Source: Closterium sp. NIES-65 (lineage: Eukaryota > Streptophyta > Zygnematophyceae > Desmidiales > Closteriaceae). Taken from it: a DNA stretch of 64,000 bases. Positions within the stretch are counted from its first letter, which is position 1. The number at the start of each line of letters is the position of its first letter. Location of the stretch: positions 824,394 to 888,393 of the forward strand of contig CANXME010001443.1 in NCBI GenBank assembly GCA_948144175.1. The letters are read 5' to 3'. Shown here piece after piece: positions 10,201-22,200 of the stretch. The notes under the pieces are model-generated. The model ran no database searches and was not told where the DNA came from. It saw only the letters and a program-made list of their open reading frames with translations. A program made the position numbers and the translations under genes.

Positions 10201-13200
10201 ACGAGCACGGGGGAACACGTCACAGCAGCAAGGAGGCACTTACACGGACGTGAGATCATGCCATTTCAACAGCAGCACTCACACGGACGTTGTCGACATC
10301 AGATGTGAGGTCGCGAGGGAAGTGCTCCACGATCTTGAATATCACCTGGTGGGGTGGGCCGGGGCGCGAGGAGGAGGGGCGCAAGGGAGGAGGCATGCAA
10401 GTGAAGTGAGCGAGCCGTGAGAGGCAGGGCTGATGTTGTGAGGGCAGTGCTCCACGCTGTGAAAATCACCTGGTGGGCGGGAGGAGGGAGGAAAGGAGGG
10501 ATGCGATGGGAGGACGAGTGGAGCTGAATGTCTGAGCCAACAGGGAATGCCAGAGGGGAAGGGTTGAGGGAGAAGCAAGCGGCGCAGGAGGGCTAGAAAC
10601 TAAACAGAGTTACCGTGTCATTGAGAGTAGCAAGCTTTACTGTCTGTCTGTCCTGATCGTTGCACCCACATGCGCACATCCCCCACGCGCGCCCCAACCC
10701 CAACCCCCAGCCCAGCAGCCCACGCACCTCCCATCAGTGCATATCCCATTCGGCCCAATCACCACCACACTTGCCTCCCAGATCTCGTCTTTGAGCCTTT
10801 CGCAAGTGAGGTAGGCCCCGCCCACAAGTGAGGTAGGCCCCGCCCACAAGTGAGGTAGGCCCCGCCCACAAGTGAGGTTGGCCCCGCCCACAAGTGAGGT
10901 TGGCCCCGCCCACCACCACGACATGCGGCTTGTGCTCCTTCACAAACGCCATCAGCCGCCGCTCATCCTCCCACATACATGCCCACATATCCCAGCATGC
11001 ACATGTTATACAACCCACATTCTTTCACGCACCTCCCAGATCTCATCTTTCAGCCGTTCACACGCAAGGTTAGCCCCGCCCACCACCACGACATGCGGCT
11101 TGTGCTCCTTCACAAACGCCATCAGCCGCCGCTCATCCTCCCGCTTCTTCATCACCATCACCTGCTGCTCGCCCCCTCCCCCTCCCCCTCCCCCCGCCCC
11201 CCCCCGCTCCACCCATGCCCCCCCCTGCGCCCCCCCCCAGTGCTGCAGCGTCCCCTTTAGGCTGGCCGGTGCGAGCACAGAGGAAGCCGGTATGGAGAAA
11301 GTCCACCATCTCCCCTGCGGCGTTCAGCATGGCAAAGGTGGTCGCGGGGTTACCAGGCCCCCAGCAGCACGCCATCACTCGCAGCCACGGCTGCCCCCCT
11401 CCCCCGTGCTCCTCCCCTCCCCCATGCCTCCCGCCCCTCCCCCCGCCGCCCCGCATGCCCCCTCCCCCGCCCCCGCCCATCCCTCCGCCCCCACCCCCCC
11501 CCGCCCCCTTCGCCCGGACGTCAAAGGGGGCGACGGAGACGTGTTTCCAGAGGGCGAGAGCGCACTGCTCGGCTACGAATGCCTTGGCGCGGCCGGTGAG
11601 CAGCAGGCGCGTCTCCTTGTGCATCGTCGGCAGCAAGCGGGCGGCGATCGCCGCCCGGAGAATGGTGCGGCGCTGCTCGTTCCATAGCGAGGCGAAGTGC
11701 GAGACGCCGTCTGAGAGGTAGGCTGCTTCAAACTCCTGAGGGAACGGAGGAGAGCCGGGGTGCAGGAAGTGGGCAAATGCGGGTTGGCATGCGATGAGCG
11801 AGGCCACGTGGGAGATGCCATCCGAGAGGTAGGCCGCCTCCAACTCCTGCGAGGAGGTGGGCGAGGGGGCAGAGGGCGGAGAAGCAGGAAGGGGGAAGCA
11901 CCCGTGGGAAAGCGGGGAAATGGGGCAAAAGAAGGGGAATGAGATGAGCGAGGCGAAGTGGGGGTCGTGTGTGCAGCAACACCACCATCAACAGCAACCG
12001 CAGAAGCAGCAGCGACACCACCAGCAGGCGAGGAGGCGGCGGTGGGAGGGCGGCAACAGGAGGAGCAGGTGGAAGGGGGGGGGCGCGGGGGGTGGGCGAG
12101 CAGGGGAGCAGCCTAATGGATCTTGGTGCTTCTGACTCCGACAAAAGAGGGGGCATGAGATGAGCGAGGCGAAGTGGGAGGAGCAGTAGGAAAGGCAGGC
12201 CGGCTTCAAACTCCTGAAAGTACACACAGGGGAGGGGCGGGGTGGGGGGGATTAGGGATGGAGAAGAAACAAGGAAGTGCGGGTGATGAGGTTGGCATGA
12301 CAGTGAGACCAATTGATAGACGTCATCGGAGAAATACGCCAGCTAAATGAGCTCAGACCCTATGCTCTGAAACCTAGAGTTTCAACACTGCAAACCAAAC
12401 CAAGCCAAAAACGCAAATGGATAACATTTGAGTTGAAGGATAGCCATTAGCCCCTGCACCCATCTGCACTCAAATGGATAACATTTTCCTGTACCACAGT
12501 GGGAGGCAGCCCCAGCTCCACCTGCACGAGCCCCTGCGATTCAGCCTTGGCGATCAGCAGCCACTGGTCGTCGCGGAACTCGCCCACCGAATGTCCTCCA
12601 TCCCCCTACCCCTAACCACAAGCCTTGCCCTACACCCAAAATCCGGAACCCTTAGAAAACCGCTTGGATTGGATCGGCTCATACCTTGAACCCTCGAACA
12701 TTCAAGCCCTAAACCCCCCAACCCTGCACAGCACGGACCTGAATCACATTTTCCTGCACCACAGCGGGCGGCAGGCCCAGCTCCACCTGCACGAGCCCCT
12801 GCGCCTCCGCCTTGGCGATGAGCAGCCACTGGTCGTCTCTGAACTCGCCTACCGGCTTGGCTTGTCCACCATCCCCCTCTACCCAGCACGCAAGCCCTGC
12901 CCTACACCCCAAATCCCAAACCCTTAAAAAGATCGTTCAGATCGGCTTAAACCCTGAACCCTGGGACAATTAAGCTGTTAACCCCCTGCACAGCACCCAC
13001 CTGGATCACGTTCTCCTGCACGACAGCCGGCGGCAGGCCCAGCTCCACCTTCACGAGCCCCTGCGACTCCGCCTTGGCGATCAGCAGCCACTGGTCGTCG
13101 CGGAACTCGCCCACTGGCTTGTCCTTGAGGCGCTCTATGCCCGCAAAGCGGTGGAACGTGTCTATCACCTGCCATGCACGCACGCGCAGAGGGGGAGGAG

Positions 13201-16200
13201 GGCAAGAGGAACGCGTTAATCACGTGCAGCCACACGCACACGCACACAGGGGACGTGTGAGGTGTCTGCCTTAAAGGGAACTCGCCCACCGGCTTGTCCT
13301 TGAGCCGCTTGATGCCTGCGAAGCGGTGGAACGTGTCGATCACCTGCCATGCGCGCACGCAGCGGAGGAGGGCGGGAGAGAGGGTGCAGGAGAGGCGGAA
13401 AGAGTGCAAGAGGTTTACAGCGCATGGAGAACGGCGGGTGGGAAGGATGGGAGTAGGGGTTGAATTGCAAAAGGTTGATCAGGTAACGATGGGCGAGGAG
13501 CAAGGCAAGCAGAAGAGGAGGAAGTGCTGCGGGCAGAGTGCAGCAAGGAGATGTCGAACTGAGTACTGGAAGGATTTGATAGACAGGAGAATGATGGACA
13601 GAGGAACATGTTGTAATTACATATTTCATACAACATACATAAGCTAGAAGTGTAGCACATTTATAAATTTGGGGGTTGCTTAGTGTACCCTCCAACCACA
13701 TTTTGTGGTTGGTTGGGATTGGTCCTTAGCTCAACCAATCCCAACCAACACACATTTGTGGTTGCTTGGGTCACAAGCAAGCTCACCCATTGGCCAACTT
13801 ATTGGCCAATAGGGTAAGCTTCCCTCTCATCTCTCTCTTGCTCATTGTTTGTACTAAAGAGCCTCTTGGCTCATTATTCAATGCATCAATTCTCTCTCTT
13901 CTAACATGGTATCATGAGCTAATGGCTCACGCCTACCTCCCTCGGTCCTTAGGCCACCCTCTCCTCCCCGTTCCTCAGATCTAGCCCCACCCACAGAGCT
14001 GCCCTCCCTTCACGCGCCCTTTAGACGCTGTCCTCCCTCCCCGTGCGCCCCCTAAGGCGCTGCCCTCCAAGGCACGTCCAGATCTGCAACTCCAGCACCC
14101 AGATCTGCACTCCCCGCGCTCAGATCTGCAACTCGAGCGCCCAGATCTGCACTCCCCGCGCTCAGATCTGCAACTCCAGCGCCCAGATCTGCACTCCCTG
14201 CGACCAGATCTACTCCTCCCGCGCCTAGATCTGATCATTCCGTGCCCAGATCTGTATTCCGCGCCACCAGATCTCCTCCTCCCGCGCCCAGATCTGAACA
14301 TTTCGCACCCAGATCTGCACTCCGCGCGCCCAGATCTGCACTCCGCGCGCCCAGATCCGCCCTCCGCGCGCTCAGATCTGCCCTCCGCGCGACCAGATCT
14401 GCACTCCGCGCGACCAGATCTGCACTCCGCGCGACCAGATCTGCACTCCGCGCGACCAGATCTGCACTCCGCGCGACCAGATCTGCACTCCGCGCGACCA
14501 GATCTGCACTCCGCGCGACCAGATCTGCACTCCGCGCGACCACATCTGCACTTCGCGCGCCCAGATCTGCCCTCCGTCCGCCCAGATCTGCACTCCGCGC
14601 GACCAGATCTGCACTCCGCGCGACCAGATCTGCACTCCGCGCGACCAGATCTGCACTCCGCGCGACCAGATCTGCACTCCGCGCGACCAGATCTGCACTC
14701 CGCGCGACCAGATCTGCACTCCGCGCGACCAGATCTGCACTCCGCGCGACCAGATCTGCACTCCGCGCGACCAGATCTGCACCCCGCGCGACCAGATCTG
14801 CACCCCGCGCGACCAGATCTGCACTCCGCGCGACCAGATCTGCACTCCGCGCAACCAGATCTGCACTCCGCGCGACCAGATCTGCATCTCCCGCGCTGAA
14901 ATCTGACCATTTCGCGCCCATCTCTGCACGTCCCCGCTCGTTTGCCGCGGGCTGTCCCGCGTGCATTCGCCACGGGCTTCCCAGTCGCGCGGATCTGCCG
15001 CACGGCTGCCCTCTTCGTCCCCTCCCCCCCCCTCTCTCCCTTCCTCCTCCCATTGTACCCGCAGCAGCATCATCAGCGGCACCTCAACGGCACCACCAGC
15101 AGCACCCTCCCCCCTTTCCTCCCCCATAGCATCGCCCTCCTCCTCCTCCACCCAACCCACCCTCCGCTCCTCCCTTCCTCCTCCCATCCTACCTGCAGCA
15201 GCACCAGCAGCAGCACCAGCAGCGGCACCACCAGCAGCACCCTTCCCCCTTGCCTCCCCCATAGCATCGCCTAAGCATGGGCATTTGACCCGGACGGGTC
15301 GGGTAACCCGACCCGACCCGCCCGGGTCGGGTCGGGAAAACCCGGACGGGTCGGGTCGACCCGTGACCCGTCACTGTGATTTAGTGACGGGTTTTTGCGA
15401 CCCGCCGGGTCGGGTTGACCCGTCCCGTCCGGGTCGCGTACCCAGTCAAATGACAGGGTTACCCGACCCGTTTTCGGATTAGGGTAGGGGTTGAACATCG
15501 GTTGGTTTTTTAGGTTTTTTTTCCCTCGACATTCTGATCTAGTCGCTAGACTAGATCAAGGCTAGTACTTCTGCGCTGCAGCTAGGGAGCCTCATACAGT
15601 CTTCACTCTTCAATGTTAGCACTATTTAAACTGCATATTATCTTCAGGTTAGGGTTTGGCGCTCCGACCCGACCCTTCTGCTATGTAGCATATTTTGATC
15701 CGACCCGACCCGACCCGTGGTGTAACCGACCCGGTAACGGGTCACAAATACCCGTTCCCACGGGGCGGGTCGGGTCACCAAAACAGAGTCAAACCCGACC
15801 CGCTAACCCGACCCGACCCGACCCGTTAAGCTAACGGGTCGCCCTCAACGGGACGGGTCGGGCCGGGTCGGGTCAAATGCCCATGCTTAGCATCGCCCTC
15901 CTCCTCCACCGTCCTCCTCCTCCCATCCTACCTGCAGCAGCACCAGCAGCAGCACCTGCAGCGGCACCACCAGCAGCACCCTTCCCCCTTGCATCCCCCA
16001 TAGCATCGCCCTCCTCCTCCTCCACCTTCCCCACCCTCCGCTCCTCCCTTCCTCCTCCCATCCTACCCGCAGCAGCATCCGCAGCGGCACCAGCTGCAGA
16101 ACCAGCAGCGGCACGGGCAGCAGGGCCAGCAGCAGCATTGGCAACGGTGCCCTCGCACCATCCTCCTCCTGCCCTAGCCTCTACCCACCCTCATCTCTAT

Positions 16201-19200
16201 GGCATCGTCGTCCGATTCTTCCGTCGACCTTGCCACTGTTGACGCACTCGAGTTGCTGCCTGACAACTCTGCTGCTAATTGGCACTCTTACGCTCATTCC
16301 GTTGAGGTGCTCCTCTCCTCTGTTGTGGTCAGCGGCTACAACCTTCGCTCGGTTGTTTTTCAGGAAGGCGGTGGACTTCAGCCCGTGGCCCCCACCGCTC
16401 CTACTGGACCTGCCCCCGCCCACCCTGGCGCCGAGCCCTCTCCCCCCGGTGATCCTCCCACCTTCGCGCCGAATGTCAACGACCCGCAGAGCTCGGAAAC
16501 CGCCATTCGCACCTACCGCACCAATCTCCAAGAGCACCTGCGCCTGCAATTGCGTTATGAGGACGACAGGCGCATCTATGACGAGGCCGCTGCCCGCTAC
16601 AACAAGTACCAGGAGGACCTGGACACCTACACTGCAGAACTTGCAGACTACACCACGAAAATTACTGCCTGGCGGGTTGCTGATTGGCGTGCGCTTGCCA
16701 TTCTTCTCGCCACCATCCCCTCCTCCCTCAAACGCGAGCTCTCACCTACCTCCTCCTCCCACCTGTGGCGACTGCTGGTCGACCTTTTCGATCGGCAGGA
16801 CGTTGCCACTCTTTACGCCCTTATCAAGGAGTTTGGAACTCTCTCCATGGATTCCACTTCTGGCGCAGCTGCTTTCACTCGCCGTGTCTTAGACCTTGCT
16901 CGGCGCCTTGCAACACTCGATGTGGTGTACCCGGACACCGTCATCTGCTGCCACCTCCTCGAGGGCCTCACACCTGCCTTCGACGCTCACAAGCTTGCTT
17001 ACATGCAGCTTATCTCCAAGCACCACACCCCTGCCGAAGTCGCTCAGTGGATTATCACCACCGAAGCTGAGATCCTTCGCCACTCTTCCTCCACAGCCGC
17101 AGCAGCCCAGTCGCGCAGCACCCGGGGTGGACGTGGCGGTGGGCGTGGGGGTGGGCATGGTGGTGGGCGTGGGGGTGGACGAGGGGGATCGGCAGGTCGC
17201 GGTGGTGCTGGCAGCAGTGGTGCGGGTCGTGGTACGGCAGCTGCATTTCCTCCCTGTCAGTACCTGCCTCGCTACGGTCCCACTCAGGGACAGCGCTGCG
17301 GCCAAACCACCCATGCCACTGAGACGTGCTTCAAGGCACTCAGTGATGAGTGGTTTGCCCGTGGCAACACCGGCACCCCTCCTCGCTGGTTCGCCCTCAA
17401 CCCTCGCCCCACTCCCCTTGAGGTCCGCTCCTCTCCCCTTTATGAACCTCCCTCCTCCACCCACGCCCACCAGGCCCTCGCCCCTCCCCAGCAGCAGCAC
17501 CAGCAGCAGCAACAGCAGCAGCAGCTTGGGAATCAGCAGCAGGGGTCACAGCAGTATGGGCAGCAGCTTCTCCTCTCTCAGCTCCAGCAGCAGCTCCAAC
17601 ATCTCCAGCAGCAGCTCGACCTCCAGCCGCAACTGCCCCTCCTCCCTCCTCCTCCGGTTTCCCAGCAGCAGCCCTTTCCTACCTGGACTGCTAAGAGTGC
17701 TGCCTCTGCAGCCCATCTCTCGGGTGCGTCCCCGGCGCCGTCTGCAGGTGGCAGTGTGACCGCTTTCCCTTCCTCTGGTTTTGTTGGTTTATTAGGTCAA
17801 CCTGAATCTGTTGCATCTTCCATGTACCCTTCTTCTGCTAATGAAACTTCGATCCAGTACTCTGCCTCACCTTCCTCCACCATTGACTTCGTTCTGGACA
17901 GTGGAGCCACTGACACTGTCCTTCGCGACGCTGGTACACTGCACCCTCTCCCCACACCAACCTCCCTCCTCGGCGCTGATAGCAGTTTTTCCATCCCTTG
18001 TCACAACACCTCCACCCTTCCCTGTCCTCTCTTTCCCTCAGGTACTGTCACCGGTCTCCACATTCCCTCCCTTCGTACTAACCTCCTCTCCCAAAGGTCC
18101 CTCCAACAAGCCATGATCACCACTCTCATCCCAGGTGGTGCTAACCATTGTGACCTATACCAAACCTCCACAGGTCGTTTTCTCGCCCGTATTCCCTATT
18201 GTCCTCGCTCCCGTCTGTACACCCTTCGGATTCCCCGCCCCCTCACCTTCCAAGTTGCCTCCCCCCCCCCTTCCTTCCCCCCCCCCCCTCCCCTCCCCTC
18301 CCACTAACCCACCCCTCCCCCCCCGCCCTCCTGACTCTGACTGTTCCTGTCGTTCCCTCTCCCACCCCACCATCCTCCTCCATCACAGGCTAGGCCACCC
18401 CAACTTCGCTACTCTGCGCTCCTCTGTCTCCTCCGGTCTCCTCCACGGTCTCCCCTCCTCCCTCCCTTCCCTCCCCAAATCCCCTGCCCCCCCCTGCACC
18501 GTCTGCGTTCAGAGCAAGCTCAAGCAGCAGCCGCACCGGAGCTCCCCCTCCGCTGCTGCGCAGCCACTTGATCTTGTTCACATGGACCTATGGGGCCCTA
18601 ATCCCTCTCCCACTCGACAGGGCCATCGCTACCTTCTCGTGCTTGTTGATGATCACAGTCGGTACTCGTCCGTCTCTCTCCTTCGGACGAAGGCGGATGC
18701 CCCGGCTGCGATCATCGCCTGGCTCGAGCGGGCAAACACCCATTTTGGGCGCCCTGTTCGCCGCCTTCACCCTGATGGAGGTGGTGAGTTCCTTAACAAC
18801 CAAGTCTCCTCCTATTGTCAGTCTCGTGGCATCCTTCAGACTTACACCCTCCCTCACTCCCCACAGCAGAACGGCGTGGCTGAGAGTCGTGTTCGAGAGA
18901 TCACCGAAACAGCCCGGTGTCTGCTTGTCCACGCCTCCTGCCCCCCTTCTCTTTGGGGCTACGCCCTCCTTCATGCCGCCCTCCTTACTAACCTTTACCC
19001 TCACCCCCTTCTCCCCTCCATCACCCCCAGTGAGCTGTGGACGAAGGACAAGCCTGATGCCTCATCACTTCGTGTCTGGGGCTCTAAGGCACATGTCCTC
19101 ATTCACCCCTCTGACCGCTCCCGTTCCATGGGAAAGCTTGCCCCTCGTACCCTTCCTTGCATCTTCCTTGGTCATAATCCCTCCTCCCCCGACTACCTTT

Positions 19201-22200
19201 TCCTCCACCCACCATCCGGTTGTCTAATCCGCAGCCGGGATGTGGTCTTTGACGAGTCCACTCCCTACTACTCCTCTCCCACATCTACTGACCCACTCCC
19301 CCCTCTCACCCGTCCCCTTGTCTGGTCTGACACCACCCCTCCCCCACTACTCCCTCCTCCCCCCATCCTCCCACCCCCCCCTTCTCCGCCGTCCCAGTCC
19401 CATGGTGCCCCTCCCTCTTCTGGTGACATCTTTGACCCGGAACCTCTGTCTTCTCCTGTCTCCCCCGCTCACTCCTCTCCTAGTACCCCTCCCCCCCCCC
19501 CCTTCCTCTCCCTCGCCACCAATCCGTCCTCCCCCTTCCCGCACCATACTCACCCGGTAACCCCACACCAGGTCACGTGACGGTATCCTTGGTGCACCGC
19601 CTCCCGTTACCCTCTCTACCTCTACCCTCCCCCCTCTCTCCCCCCTCCTTCGTCACTTCTTCCAGGCTGTCTTGCATCAAGCCCCTCATGCAACAGCCCC
19701 CTCAGCCACCTCCTCTCCAGCAGCGGCACCAGCAGCGGGACCAGCAGCGGCAGCAGCAGCGCCAGCAACCGCAGCAGCAGCAGGACCAGCAGCGGCAGCA
19801 GCAGCGGGAGCGGCATCGGCAATAGCAGCGGGACCAGCAGCGGCACCAGCAGCGGCACCAGCAGCAGCACCAGCAACAGTACCAGCAGCGGCACCAGCAA
19901 CGGCACCAGCAGCGGCACCAGCAGCGGCACCAGCAGCGGCACCAGCAGCAGTACCAGCAGCGGCACCGGCAACGCCTCCACCAGCAGCACCAGCAGCGGC
20001 ACCAGTAGTCATCCGCGCCTTCCACACCTCCCTCTCTGAGGACTCCCATGAAGAGTTCCTTGACCTCCACCTTTTTGACCCCTCGCTTCTACCCATCACG
20101 TTCGACCTCTCTGGCACACCTGTCTTCGCCTTCTCCTCTGCTCCCTCCATTTTCGTTCCTACCACGTACGAGGAGAAAATGGCGTGCCCTGACGCTCCGC
20201 TATGGCTCGCCGCCATCATCAAGGAGCTGGAGGCCTTTATCGGCAACTCCTCTTTTGTCGATGTGCCTCGCCCTCCCGCCCCTACGAACGTGGTGAAAGG
20301 AAAGTGGGTGTTTCGCGTCAAGCAGCTGCCAGGGGAGCCGCCCGTTTATAAGGCTCGTTACTGCGCCAAGGGGTTCACGCAGCGGTATGGTTTTGACTTC
20401 TTCGATACCTTCTCCCCTACTGCCAAGCCTGCTACTGTTCGCGCCGTGCTCGACCTCACCGCTCGCCTCAATATGGAGATCCACTCGATGGACGTTTCTA
20501 ACGCCTTCCTACAAGGCATCCTCCGCGAGCTTATCTACATGGAGCGTCCAGCCGGCTTTCACCTCCCCTTCCCAGCAGACTCTGTCTGGCAGCTGCGTCG
20601 ACCGGTGTATGGGCTCCGACAGGCCCCAAGGGAGTGGCGTGCTAAACTTGCCGCCACCCTTGCTGAACTTGGGTTCTGCACCTCCCGCTCTGACGCCAGC
20701 CTCTTCCTCCGCACCTCCCCCTCCCCATTTTACATCCTTGTGTATGTCGATGACATGATTCCGCTCACTGCAGACCTTGGAGAGTTGGAGCATGTTAAGG
20801 CTGAGTTGGGCACCCGTCTCAAGTGCAAAGACTTGGGAGAGCTTCAGCATTATCTGGGTGTGACCATCACCCGTGACCGCTCTGCCCGCACCATTTCACT
20901 CTCCCAGGGTCATTACTTGCAGCAGGTCTTGGAGCGGTTTGACATGGCCCGTGGCGGCGCCCAACATACACCTCTTTCAGTCGGGCACCACCTCTCTCCA
21001 CCCACCTCCCCCTCAGCCTCCTCCCATCCTTATCCCGAGCTCATCGGCTCCCTCATGTACGCCATGGTCTCCACTCGCCCTAACCTTGCCTACCCCAGCA
21101 GCGTCCTCGCTCGTTTTGTTGGCGCAGGCAAGCATACGGAAGAGCACTGGCAGGCCGCCAAGCGTGTCCTCCGGTACCTTCGTGGCACCAAGGACTATGT
21201 CCTTACCCTTGGCGGCCCCTCCCCACCTCTTCTCAGCGGCTACAGTGACTCCTCTTGGGCTGATTCCCGGCCAGATCGTCGCTCCTCCCAGGGCTATGGC
21301 TTCTCTCTTGGCAGCGGCCTTATCAGCTGGCGCTCCACCCGCTCCTCGGCTGCAGCCCTCTCCTCCTGCGAGGCAGAATTGTATGCCGCCACCATGGCTG
21401 CGCAAGAGGCCCGCTGGCTCACCTTCCTTCTTGAGGAACTTGGTGCCCCCCTAGCGCTGTCCCACAATTTGGTGTGACAATGCTAGTACCATTCACCTCA
21501 CCAAAGATGCTGTGTTTCACGGGCGCTCCAAGCACATTGAGCTCCGTCATTTCTTCATTCGCGATCTTGTTCAGGCGGGGCGCCTTCGCCTCGACAAGGT
21601 TGACTCGGCGGCCAACCTTGCCGACATCTTCACAAAAGCTCTTCCTCATGCCGCTCACTCTTTCCTATTTCGTCTTCTTGGCCTCACTCCTCCTAAGTCG
21701 CCTCCCGCCTCTTGATTCTAGCCTTATAGCCTTATGCATGTTGGGGGGTTGTGTTGTAATTTTATATTTCATACAACATACATAGGCTAGAAGTGTAGCA
21801 CATTTATAAATTGGGGGGTTGCTTAGTGTACCCTCCAACCACATTTTGTGGTTGGTTGGGATTGGTCCTTAGCTCAACCAATCCCAACCAACACACATTT
21901 GTGGTTGCTTTGGTCACAAGCAAGCTCACCCATTGGCCAACTTATTGGCCAATAGGGTAAGCTTCCCTCTCATCTCTCTCTTGCTCATTGTTTGTACTAA
22001 AGAGCCTCTTGGCTCATTATTCAATGTATCAATTCTCTCTCTTCTAACAGAACAGATGGACAAGGAAAGAGAGGGACGATTAGACTGACACAAGGGGACT
22101 GAGGGCAGGGCACGAGGGGGAAATGGGCACCGGGTAAATGTGGGAGTCAGCAACATTGCCCGAACTGCACAGATAATGGGTATTCTATTCAGGAATAGCT

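Larger units (their letters stand above)
13609..22049 (+). mobile_element. Ty1/copia LTR retrotransposon A, in an SPT6 intron
   Basis: The element has 298-bp LTRs (13609-13906 and 21752-22049) that begin TG and end CA, a 5-bp target duplication GAACA (13604-13608 and 22050-22054), a tRNA-Met-like primer site TGGTATCATGAGC after the left LTR and a purine tract before the right one. Parts in order: GC-rich leader with a 21-bp array, gag from 16199, protease (LDSGATDTV) near 17900, integrase about 18380-19280, reverse transcriptase (YVDDM) about 20170-20900 and RNase H about 21240-21700. That order of integrase before RT is the copia order. The coding region is broken, with about three breaks. 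The LTRs differ at about six sites by eye, so the insertion is fairly young. It lies opposite to SPT6 in orientation. Confidence 0.95.

Noticed and set aside
14235-15129. Long open frames on both strands over the 21-bp array
   Set aside because: The unit is a multiple of three, so frames stay open by chance; the stretch is a retrotransposon leader.
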